Made by a program: the position numbers and the translations under genes. Below the pieces are notes generated by a model. That model made no database searches. It was given only the letters and a program-made list of their open reading frames with translations, and was not told the DNA's origin. A stretch of DNA of 64,000 nt. Origin: Mycteria americana. Taxonomy: Eukaryota; Chordata; Aves; Ciconiiformes; Ciconiidae. Below are positions 44,696 to 54,950 of this stretch, one piece after another; the stretch's first letter is position 1; every line of letters starts with the position of its first letter. The stretch spans positions 372,001-436,000 of the forward strand of contig NW_027445651.1 of assembly GCF_035582795.1 (NCBI RefSeq). The letters are read 5' to 3'.

Positions 44696-45554
44696 ATGCG
44701 GCGGTGCCAGGGTGCAGGGCTGGCAGGGCTGGCCGCAGTGCTACTTGGTGCGTGGGACTGGCAGCAGCAGCGGGGCAACGGGCTGGGGCTGCGTGGGGCT
44801 GGTGCTAGGTCTGGAGTGACCTCACAGGTGCCTTGGGGCTGCTGTCACCTCTGGCTTCTTCACAGACCTCTGTCCTCAAAGTGTCCTCCCATCCCTCTAC
44901 TTCTATCCCACATTCCCTCAGAAAACTCATCTCTTTTCTATGTCCAGCCCTCCCTGTTTCCTTCCTTTCCTCTGTGTCTTTCCATATAATTCATGCACTC
45001 ATTCCTTCCCCCTTGCTACTTTCTTTCGTTCCTTTGTCTGCTGATTCTTCAGTAGCTCCACCCTTCCAGCTATCATTCATGCATTCATCTCCCCACCAAC
45101 TATTAATGGACACTTCCATTACTGCACATGTTGACATCCTCTGGATACTCTTCTCATCATCATCTCTGTATGTTCCTGACTGCTTCTGTGGGATTTGTTG
45201 TGGGAAACAGCAGGCAGGGCTGGGCAGTTTATCAGGTTTTTTATTCTTTGTCTTCTGGGCAGTGGCTGCAGGCAGAGCCCAGGTGCAACAGGAGCTGTCA
45301 GTGGAGACCACCGAGGGCACTGGCATCAGCATCAACTGCTCACATCCCAACGCTGAGGGTAACATGAATGTCCAGTGGTACCGTCAGCTTTCAGACCAGG
45401 CACCACATCATATTGTAACAGGTTTCACTGGAGATAAAGCAGTGCAGGACCCGCCGGGGCGGCTGTCCGTGGCGGCAGACCGCCGGTCCAGCTCCCTGTG
45501 GCTCGCCCAGCCCCGGCGCGGGGACGCGGCGGTGTATTACTGCGCCGTGGCAGA
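44696..45554 (+). CDS. Intact TCR V gene segment (TRAV/TRDV type)
   Basis: Two-exon germline V segment for the variable domain of a TCR alpha or delta chain. Leader exon 44696-44747 (MRRCQGAGLAGLAAVLL) ends at a GTGCGT donor; intron 515 bp; V exon 45263-45554 after ttctgggcag. The V domain opens AQVQQELSVETTEG and has the first cysteine (SINCSHPN), tryptophan (VQWYRQL), framework 3 (DRRSSSLWLAQPRRGDAA) and second cysteine (VYYCAV). No stops or frameshifts. A 23-bp-spacer recombination signal follows directly. Upstream sequence is GC-rich and shared with two dead copies (9.5 and 34.6 kb). The open frame continues about 700 bp past the signal, but that is only CpG-rich sequence. Alpha versus delta use cannot be decided, because both share the V region. 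Confidence 0.9.
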
Positions 45555-45760
45555 CACGGCGAGAGGAGCCGGGGCTGCGGCCGGGCACGAACCGCCGCGG
45601 GCAGGGCCGGGCGTGTTTGTCGGGGCGGAGGGAAACAGCCCCGGCCAGGCCGCCAGGGGGCGCTGCCGCTCCGCCCCCCGGGGCCGACTCTCCCCGCCCG
45701 GCCCGACCCGGCCCCGAATCCCGGGGCGATTGGCCGGTACGGGCACTGGCATCAGGCCCG
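45447..45760. other. CpG-rich patch starting inside the V exon
   Basis: CpG is rare in 45263-45440 and suddenly frequent from 45447 on, through framework 3, the recombination signal and about 200 bp beyond. V pseudogene 1 has few CpGs in the matching part. Confidence 0.75.
45555..45593 (+). promoter_or_regulatory. 23-bp-spacer recombination signal of the intact V
   Basis: Heptamer CACGGCG, 23-bp spacer, nonamer GCACGAACC. The first three heptamer bases, the most important for cleavage, are consensus; the remainder is non-consensus (5 of 7 and 6 of 9 overall). Confidence 0.65.
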
Positions 45761-46938
45761 TTGAGGCCTCGCAGCACCCAAACCCCACATCCCCAGGAGG
45801 TTCCCCCCACGAAGCTCCGGAGCAGCCCACCGAGCAGAAATTTCCTCCCATCCCTTACCTGCCTCTTGTCCCCACAATCCCACCGGAAAGCAGGCAGAAA
45901 TCCCCCACCACAGAGGAGGAGGCCGGTAATGAATCTGGACCAAAGCGGTGGCAGTGTCCAGAGGTGCCCGGGAAGAAGCGATTCCAGCCGCCGACCCCGC
46001 TGGCTCCTGGCGAGGAGCAGCGCCTTTCTGCTCTGCACAGGGAGGTGGGCAACAGAGATCCTCCTGCCCACAGGCAGCCAGGCAGCTTGTGGCTCCTGCC
46101 ACAAGGACTGGCCACCACTGGCATGGAACATACATGGCCTCTTCTCGGGCTTCTGCCTTACCCCACTAGGACAGCCAAGGGAACCCTGAGCAAGTGCTTT
46201 CCTCTGCTCTGGAAACACAGGGACTCCAGTGCTGAGGTGCTTATACAAAACTTTCCTTAGGCATAAACGACCAGGAGGCCAAGGGGGGGGGGGGGTGTGT
46301 GTGTGTGTCACATTTTGTTACTTTGTAAAATACCAGATATACTTCAACCTGCATCCTCCAGCAGTGGCTTTCACAGAGCTTTCAAAATGTTCCTACTCGT
46401 GTTACAAAGTCATCCCATGGAGTCAGGAGTTCAAGCTCCACACCAACAGGAGAAGGGGATGTCAAGGTCACAGGCACCTTCAAGCGCTCACCACAGTGGC
46501 TCAGTGTTGAGACCATGAGCGTGTTTGACAGGATTCAGAATCTTTGGAGTAGAGGCCCAGGAGACAGCATAAAAGCTTGGACTGGACACCCTGACTGCAG
46601 CCTCAAGGGATGCCAGGTTCCTGCTTGATGAGTGAGTCAGAAAGAGATTTGCTAAGTTGCCCTAAGGGGCTGGAGGTCTGAGGTGAGTGAGAGCTGGAAG
46701 GAGGCCTCTGGGAAGAGACTGCAGGCTCCAGCCAGTCCCCAGGGAACTCTGTGTGGCTCCAGTAGCTGACACAGCTGTCCAGAGCCCATGGTCAGAGGCT
46801 TCAGAGGCACAGAGTGAGGACCAGCCCTGCTCCCTGTCCCAGCGGGACTTCATAACTGTGTTTGCAGGGAACTACTGGCAGGTGGACAAACAAGGCAGAG
46901 CAACAGGCATGGCCAGGCGAGCACACAGATCAGACACG
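45761..46938. other. V 3' flank, nothing recognised
   Basis: Contains a G13-(TG)7 run at 46283-46309. No further V, D or J segment seen. Confidence 0.5.
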
Positions 46939-47590
46939 TGTTCACATGGAATCAGCCCCTCTCATGCCTACCTCCATCTGCCTTCCCATGCTTGCTCCAG
47001 GCTAAACTGCCTTGATCTTTCCCTTTCCCTGTCTCTGCTGCTTCTCCTAAGCGTCCCATGTCCTGCGCTATCCAGAAAAAATTTTCCACTTCATCCCATA
47101 AGGGGTTTGATCCCCTTGTATGCAAAAACACCCCTGAGTTTATAAGATGATCCTATCTTCTCAGCGTTCTGGAGGGTGTCCTCCCCAGACAAAGGGGCTG
47201 AGCAGCATACCTGAATGGATGGGGAGTAGATGTCTGTGATGAAGAGGATTGTGCTGGATGTCCTCCTGCCAGCGGACAGAGCAGCGCTATGTTCACATGG
47301 GATTGGCCCCTCTCATCCCTTTCTCCATCTGCCTTCCCATGCTTACTCCAGGCCAAAGTGCCTTGATCTTTCCCTTTCTTTGTCTCTCCTCTTTCCCCTA
47401 AAACATCCCATGTCTTGCAAAATCCCCAAATACTTTTCCACTACCTCCCGTAAGGAGTCCGATGCCCTTGTATGAAAAAACACCCCTGAGTTCCTCTTCT
47501 CACCCTTCTGGGAGGTGTCATCTGCAGACAAGGAGTCAATTCTGTTACCTGAAGGGGTGGGGAGTAGATGTCTGTGTAGCGTAATGGTGT
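46939..47590. repeat. Diverged tandem duplication, unit about 350 bp
   Basis: 46939-47290 and 47291-47590 share, in order, 'ttcacatgg', 'ccatctgccttcccatgctt', 'ttgatctttccctt', 'acacccctgagtt' and 'gggagtagatgtctgtg'. Not coding. Confidence 0.75.
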
Positions 47591-48314
47591 GTCTGGATGT
47601 GTGTGGGATGTTTACAGCAGGTGCTCTTTCCAGAGACATTGAAAAGGGAGAGAAACCCCCTGTGGGTAGAGGGAGTCAGACTCCTGATTCCAGGTGCCTT
47701 TGGCTGTTCCTTGTTCTACCTCCTTTCACACACTACCGAGGGACAAGGGACAGGGCCTGCAGAGAGGCCTGTCTCCAACCCCGAGAGAGGTGCGTGCAGG
47801 CCCCTGTCTCTGGCTGGGTGCTGGACGGCAGGAGAAGTTCACCATGGACACTCGTCCCTTGCTGGGGGCTGGTTGGGCTCGTTGTGATCTCCAAGAGGAA
47901 CAAAAAGCAGGAAAACAGCCTGCAGCCTCCTACTGCCTGACAGCAGACTGCTTGATTTCTTTCTTTGAGCTCCTACAGGAATTTTCAGGTGCCCGGGACC
48001 CTTTAGCAATGAGATCTGGAGCTGAGAGGCAGCGCTTCCACAGCAGGGTACGTCTGCCTGAGAGGATGCTCAAGCACCTTCTGACTTGGAGGGCTGTGGG
48101 AAGTCCAGCTGTGGCCTGACTGCCCAAACCTGATCCTCCCAATGCTGAAAAACCTCCCTTTAACCCTTGCAAACCTGGAACACAGTAAGGGTTGCAGTTT
48201 GGTGTCTTTCCTTGGGCTGAGCACTTCAACAACTTTAATTAGTCTCCCCACAGAGCCTCCTCATGGCAGAGGTGTGGAGTCCCAAGCACGCCTGAATCAG
48301 AAGAGTCTCTTCTT
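47591..48314. other. Intergenic, nothing recognised
   Basis: Overlapping frames in three phases, none with family features. Confidence 0.45.
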
Positions 48315-48660
48315 CATTCCCTCTCATCACCTATTTACACACATTGCCAGGATCCCCCATTACCCTTCTCTTCCCCAGACTCAACACTGCCAGCCCTCTC
48401 AGACGATCCTCACAGGAAAGATGCTCCAGTCCCTGCACCATTTTGCTGCGCTCGCTCTGACATCTTTCTCGTACTGGGGAGCCCAGAACTGCACCCAGCA
48501 CTCCAGATGTGGCCTTGCCAGTGCCACGTAGAGAGGACGGATCAGGTCCCTTGTCCTGCTGGCGACACTCCTCCTACTGCAGCCCAGGGATGCTGTTGGC
48601 CTTCCCTGCCACGAGGGTGCATTGCCTCAGCAGACTCAGGAACATCCCTGAGCTGCTGAA
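48315..48660 (-). mobile_element. CR1: CR1 LINE fragment
   Basis: The plus strand reads as the complement of CR1 ORF2 3' part: 'aactgcacccagcactcca', 'aggtcccttgtcctgctgg', 'cagcccagggatgctgttgg'. Old and diverged. Confidence 0.7.
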
Positions 48661-50089
48661 ACGGAGTGGGACACACAGTGAGTACTCAGGAGAAGTGTCC
48701 CAGCTGCTTGTCCAGCTCTTACTCTGCCCTCAGCGTCCACCAGTGACTACTGTTGGAGAAGGAGGCTCTTGGTAGGAGACATGACTGCTCCTGTGGCTTT
48801 ACCTCCTAGCCAAAGAAGCCAAAGGAGGGTAAATATCTTCCTAGGCCTGCATCTGGGGATCAGTGAAAGTCTGTTCTGGAAAGCAAAGATGTGGCCCTGG
48901 AGAGGAGAAGCTGTGGGGAAAGCTGACAAAAGCAGCCATGGTGGCAGGCCAACATGTTCTAATTAATGCAGGGATGTCACCTCAGTAGGCCACGACAGCA
49001 GCTGTTGGCAGTAAGACCTTCAGAGGTGACGAAGAAAGTTCAGGCTTTGTGGAAGAGAGTTGGTTGGGAATATGTCCAGAGGAGAGATGGGCAGAGGGAA
49101 AGGGAAGGAGGAAAGAAAGTGAGGCACCTGGAGAAAAGTGTCTCTATGAGGTGGATGAGAAGCCCCATTCCCACCTGGATGGGGCAAGAAAGCTATAGTT
49201 TGGAATTCAGGTGTGTCCCTGTGCTGGGCTTTACACAAAGATCTGTGAGAGGATCTTGCAGGAAACACAGGACAGGCGGGAGGGCAAACAGTAAATAAGT
49301 TGGAATATGGGGGCACAAACTATCTCTTTCCACACATTTTAAGTGACCTGAGTTCTTTTGCACACCCACTTTACATCTGAAACTGATTGCTCATTTGTCC
49401 AATCTTTCCCTTTTCCTTCATGTTTGTAACTTCTCAGGTGTTCTGAAAAGTGAGTGCCATGACAGCATGGCTGCAGGTGTTGCAGGGAGACACTTCAAAG
49501 ACTGAGCTCAACATGGGGTTTCCCCCCAGAGCCTAGACTCAAGAGCCCCAGTTTCCTCTGGGGACAGGAGCCTTTCAGTGTCTTCAGGAACTCAGACACA
49601 TGAGCAAGTTCAGCAGAGGCCACTGTCAGGGCATGTTGAAGGTGAGAGGTGCTGGTTCTCTAAGGCTGTCAGATCAAGTCCCTTTGCCTTTCAAAGGGAA
49701 GAAGAAGTAAAAGGACAAGTGATAAAGAAAGCACACACTGACACCAATCTCTAAGGAAGTGATAAGGGAGACAAGGAGGGAGATCAGAGCTCTGCAGCCA
49801 CTAACTGATGGGCCATTAGGAAACTGCAGGTGTAGCTTTGAAGTGGGTCAGGCTGAGCTTTGTAAGTGACAAGAAGTGACAGGAAGAACATGAGGATTAG
49901 GGATGGCTGAGAGGGGGCCTGCAGGACTAGGCAACACTTATTAAGGCATGCTTGGGGAAGGGTCAGAAGTGGGGGCAAAGAGGGGACTGGGGAGGAGCAA
50001 GCAGAGGCCATAGAGAGGAGGAAGGATAAAAGGAGTCATCTGCACCTAAGCAGGGGCTGGTCAGTGCAGTTGTTGGGATGAGCCCTGTG
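48661..50089. other. Intergenic
   Basis: 48740-48960 resembles 13400-13660 (V-flanking duplication). Otherwise nothing recognised. Confidence 0.45.
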
Positions 50090-50425
50090 CCTGACCTCTA
50101 CAGTCCCCCCTGCCTTCTTATTAAACCCTTTCTTAACCAGCCTTCTGTGTAACTTCCCACATGTGAGTGCCAGTAACTGGAGCGACTGGTGTGAAAGAGA
50201 GATGTGGGTACCAGTAATGGGGCGAATAACCAATGGCCACAGGGATTGTAGGCCTGAGTGCCAGCCACTGGATGGCCCGGGGCGTGCGTGCAGCAAGATC
50301 TAAGTTCCAGTAACTGGAGAAGAGGCCTCTGGTCACAGGGCCTGGCAGTTTCTGTGCCAGCAGCTGGAGGGACTGGGGTGTAAGCAAGGTCTGGGTGCCA
50401 GCAACTGGAGAGGGAAAAACCTATC
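50090..50425. repeat. Degenerate minisatellite, 41-52 bp period
   Basis: The word GTGCCAGYAACTGGAG recurs six times in variant form, near 50166, 50207, 50259, 50305, 50354 and 50395, with G-rich filler between. Confidence 0.75.
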
Positions 50426-50744
50426 ACAGGCTGATATTACCAAGCCATGGCAATGTCTGAGGGATTCAAGAGTGTGGAGGTGATTGTGAGCTGAGTGGAT
50501 GTTTGCATGCATCCATTTCCTAGTGAACATCAGGCTGCCCTAGCCAGAGAGAAGCAGGAGACCCAGGTGCTGGGTAAGAGGGCCCAGACTCCGGGCAGGG
50601 CTATTAGATGGGCTGAGGGCCCATGTTGATATTTGAGGGATGCACAAATGTGGGTGTGCTTGTGACTGCCGGAAGGGGGGGGAGGGGTGGGGGGTGTTTT
50701 CACTAGGGAACTGTGTGTCACAGGCATACTGGAGACAGTCAGGT

Positions 50745-51095
50745 GAAGGACCACTCTGGATGATGAGAGACTGGAGCATCTCTCCTATGAAGAAAGGCTC
50801 AGAGACCTGGGAATGTTCAGCACAGAGAAGTCTCAGGGGAGATCTCGTCAATGTGTACAAATATCTGAAGGGAGGGTGTGAAGAAGGCTGAGCCAGGCTC
50901 TTCTGCATGGTGTCCAGTGACAGGACAAGAGGCAATGGGCACAGAGTGAATTGCAGAAGATTTTGTTGGAACATCAGAAAACCCTTTTTCACAGTGAGGG
51001 TGGGGAAGTACTGGCACAGGATGCCCAGAGAGGCTGTGGAGTCTCCATCCTTGGAGGCATTCAGAAGCGATCTGGACATTGTCCAGGACATGTTG
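50745..51095 (+). mobile_element. CR1: CR1 LINE, ORF2 C-terminus
   Basis: Contains 'gagcatctctcctatgaaga', 'ctgaagggagggtgtgaaga' and 'tctccatccttggaggcatt', the standard order of the CR1 ORF2 end. The terminal octamers are missing. Confidence 0.85.
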
Positions 51096-51485
51096 TGAGC
51101 AGAGACAGAAGCATCAAGGCAGGAGAGACTCCCAGGGATGTGGTCCTGGGGTCAGCAAGGATGGTTGCATGTTGAGGATTATGGCTGAATTTCTCCTCTG
51201 AGTAGAAATGCAGAAATCCTCATCTTTCTCTACATGGGTACAGAGTGCACAGGGCCCCCTGTTGTGGAAATGTTCAGAATGTCATTGGCTGAGGGAGCCA
51301 TGGGTGTTGCTGCTGGAGGAGGGAGAAACCCAGAAGGAGAGGCACAGGAAGAACAGATCATTTCTCTTCCCCACTTCTTCCTTTGCTCCCCCAACAGAGT
51401 CGTTTCCGGCAGCTCTGTTATCTTGGGGCTGGGAGACAGTTTTCTGACTCCCTCTCACTCAGCAGACAGGTGGGTCGGACTCGGC

Positions 51486-52672
51486 ATGCACCTCAGATAT
51501 CTCGTCCTCACGGCCTTCCTGGGGCAACTGCTGGGTAAGTCCTGGCTTCCTATAAGCGCATACTACTTCTTCCCCTGTGGAAGCCCTCGCCAGCCTTATC
51601 AGGTCCATGCATGGAAATGCTCTTGAATAACAGGAAAATGCTGGGAAATGTCAGCTCACATTTGTGGGTTTGCACTGGTTTTCTCAAGATGCTCTGCCTG
51701 TTGGAAAGGAGAGAGGAGAGATACCTCAGACCCCTTCTCCGTCTTTTCTCTTGCCTTCAGTCCATCTCCCTCTGCCTCTCTCTTGTGATCCAGCAGCTGT
51801 CACCATAGATCTCAGCTTTCCCTGCAGACTCAAATTTCTCCCATTCCAACACAAATTAGCAGATCCTGTCAAAGCTGTCACAGGGACATTAAATGTGCTG
51901 CATGGCTGTGCTCCCTTGCTGGCTGCCATGGCTTCCAGTTTCCTCCTGGTTCGCAATGCAGCCAGGGCTCCCTCGTTCCAACATTCAGCTCAGCAGTGCA
52001 TGGACTCAGGGAGCTAGGAGCCCTCTGAGATGACAGGGAGGGGGAAGCAGGATGAATCTTTTTGCCATAGCTCCCTGGGCTCCTCAACCTGCTGGAGGGG
52101 TGCTGGTCCCAGCACGCAATGATCAGGCATTGGCAGGCAGTCCCCTGCTCCTCTGGGCAGTCAGAGAGCAGGGGGGAGAAGCAGGGACATAGCACAGCTC
52201 TCCTCAGGATCCACGCTGAGCTGAGAGCTCCAAACTCCTGTGCAAAACTACTCTCCACCTGGCTGTCCCCAGGCCTCAGGAATTTCCTGCAGGGCAAAGG
52301 ACAGGGAGCCTTCTCTAATCGGGTTTTGATCCACTCCTGGTTTGCTTCCCAGAGCCTTTCCCTGCAGAGCTGCTGACCTTCACTTTCTTCCAGGCACCAT
52401 GGGGCAGACCTACGTCACCCAGCAATCACGGCAAAGCAGAGAGACACCTTCCAAACAGCCTGCGCATACCAGACCTCAAACTTTCAGAGCTTGCTCTGGT
52501 ACCAGCAGAAGAAAGGCCAAGCTCCCCAGCTGGGCTCATATCACTCAGCAGCTGGCCCCAAGCTGAGTGGCCATCTCACCACGTTGCTGAACACCACAAG
52601 GAAATACAGCCTCCTGCAGCTGGAGGAAGTCAAGGTCTCTGACAGTGCCTTGTACCTCTGTGCTGTGCAAGA
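51486..52672 (+). pseudogene. TCR V segment with a single frameshift (TRAV/TRDV type)
   Basis: Leader exon 51486-51534 (MHLRYLVLTAFLGQLL, GTAAGT donor); V exon 52394-52672 after ttcttccag. It opens GQTYVTQQS, then loses frame near 52427. In the next frame it continues cleanly through [10 protein letters not shown] (first cysteine), [15 protein letters not shown], a normal framework 3 and [11 protein letters not shown]. One indel is the only visible defect, and the recombination signal is good, so this may be a recent pseudogene, a polymorphic null allele or a sequencing error. It belongs to a different V family from the 44.7 kb segment. Confidence 0.88.
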
Positions 52673-52711
52673 CACCATGGTGCAGGGAGCTTCCTTGGCA
52701 GTGCAACAAGC
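52673..52711 (+). promoter_or_regulatory. 23-bp-spacer recombination signal of the 52 kb V
   Basis: Heptamer CACCATG, exactly 23 bp, nonamer GCAACAAGC (6 of 9). Confidence 0.65.
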
Positions 52712-53749
52712 CAGGGGAGGGAGGGCATGTGTCTGTGCAAGGCTGAGCGTGGGGCAAGGGGCCCTCAGCTCTCGCCTGGCAGTGCTGCTTCCCCTGTACA
52801 CCCAGAGCTCTGCAGAACAAGGTCCTGTGATGTAATGTTTTCATTCCATTCCAGACATCAGTCTATGCAGACAGGGTCTTAAATATTCCCATGCCACACT
52901 AAATGAAGGCACTGTCTTATTGCCAATGCGTGGGAAGCTCCACTGTCTGGTAAAGTGCAAGCAGCACACACAGGAGCCATTGCATTTACATACTAGCAAT
53001 TTGTTCTCCTTGACCACAGTCACATCTGTCCTCCCTGACAACAACTGGGTTTGTCTAGTCTCGAGATGGAGACACCTTAAAACTGGCTCCATTGTGTTTT
53101 TTCCCTTTTGAACTTCAGCCATGGCAGTTCAGAAGGAAAATGTCCTTTTTCCTTCTCCCATCTATTTTGTATGACAATAAACCAAAACAAATGCAGACAA
53201 AGGAAAGCTCGGCCCAAGCAGCTCCCAACATGGGGCATCCATGGGCCCTCATTCCCCTGTTCTCTCTGGGGAGACAGCCCCAGCCTCAGCCTTCTATCAG
53301 CAGGTGTCTCGTCTTTCCAAGGAATCTCTGGGGACATTAAACATTCCAGTGGGAGCAGGTTGTTCTTTCCTGCCCATCTGGTATGATGAACTGGCACGTT
53401 TGGTACCACGTGTCCTGTGTCTGCTCAGTCCCAAATGAACAAACTGTGCCTGGAGCACCGCTCTGTGCCCCTCATGGGTTCTTCTGTCCTTTCTTCCCTG
53501 GGCACAGAAGTGGCTCCTCAAGGGAAACATCTGCATGAACAGCAACTGCTGCAGAAACTCCCCATGCAGGGACAGGCACTGTCCCTCACTCTGCTGGGTG
53601 GGGGGGACACGCAGCACAGCCCTCTGCTTTACAGACAGCCCCTCTCCAACCGTCATGTAGTCACATGTGTCACCTCTCAATGCCTGTGATAGCCAGGGCC
53701 CCGGACCCTGTCCCCTGGGCCTACCCTTGGGGACAGACTGTCAGGGGAG
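52712..53749. other. V 3' flank
   Basis: No gene recognised. 53450-53650 resembles, in reverse, 11345-11480. Confidence 0.4.
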
Positions 53750-54330
53750 GCTCTCTGCCTGCTATAGACCGCCTGCTCAAGAAGAGGAGGCAGGTGAAAC
53801 CTTCTTCAGGAAGCTGGGGAAAGCTTCACAGTCACAGGCCCTGGTACCCATGGGTGAATTTTATCACCTCAGTGACTGCTGCAGGAGCAAAATGGCTGGG
53901 CGCAAGCAAACCAGGACACGTCTGGAGTCTATGGAAGACAATTTTTGATGCAGGCAATCCATGAACAGACTACAAGAGAGGCTCTGTTGGATCTGCTACT
54001 CACAAATGAGGAAGAACTGTTGGATGATGTAGAGTTCAAGGGCAGTGTTCCCTGCAGTGACCAGGAGACTGTGGAGCTTAAGATCCTTAGAGGACTGACC
54101 AAGACAAACAGAACTACTACTGCCCCCGACTTCACAAGAGCACATCTTAACCTCAGCAGGGGCCTGCTTGGCAGGATGCCATGGGAAACTGCCCTGGAGT
54201 GCAGAGGGTCCCAGGAGAGCAGGCTAACCTTCAAGGACAGCCTCCTCAGAGCACAAAGATGGTCCTCTGCAATGTGGAGAAAAAAAGACAGCTTAACCCC
54301 TTCTGCATTAGGACCTTCTTGCCCTCCATG
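53750..54330 (+). mobile_element. CR1: CR1 LINE, endonuclease C-terminal fragment
   Basis: The forward frame encodes the end of the CR1 endonuclease domain and its linker (REALLDLLLTNEEELL, PCSDQETVELKILRGL, TFKDSLLRAQRWSS). Lacks the RT part. Confidence 0.85.
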
Positions 54331-54389
54331 CCAGATCATTCCTTGGTCACAAATTACCACTGCTGAACAGTTACAGTTTGAATTTCCCC

Positions 54390-54950
54390 TTCAATGCACA
54401 CACAAATTCACACACACAGGCACAACCGTACATGTGAGCTTACATGCACCCAAAGAGCAACTCATACGTGTGCACTTATAAAGAGGTGTGTGCACGCACG
54501 TTACCAAAGGATCCCATGTGCATACCAACATGCACAGCCACCCCTATACCAACATGTACGCACAGATATTCAAACACACGTGCTTACACATATGCATGCT
54601 CCTGCACGCATGCATTTGCATAGAGATATACATGCGTGCTCCTCTACACAGATATACACACACAAAAGCACACAGCTACACGCACCTACGCCCACACAAT
54701 TACGTCTGTGCAGACCAGTCAAACACATTCATGCTCTCCTGCACGAAGGCACGTGCATGTGCTAAAACACATACACACTCATGGACACAATTGCCCAAAA
54801 ACACACACGCATGCACACACAGAGAGAACATTTATGCACACCCACGTTTGCATGTGTATTGCCACAGGCACACACATGTACACGTGAATGCACACATGAG
54901 CACAGCCAGAAGAACACGTACGTGAGCGCGATCATGCACACACACTACTG
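54390..54950. repeat. CA-rich alternating array (copy 3)
   Basis: Closely similar in word order to 2690-3330 ('catgcacagccaccc', 'aacacattcatgctctcctg'). Confidence 0.88.

Noticed and set aside
44833-46260. 475-codon open frame spanning the V exon
   Set aside because: It includes intron on the left and CpG-rich flank after the recombination signal on the right. Only 45263-45554 of it is V exon.
54394-54925. Histidine/threonine-rich open frames through the CA arrays
   Set aside because: Low-complexity (CA)n translations, present on both strands and in all three arrays.
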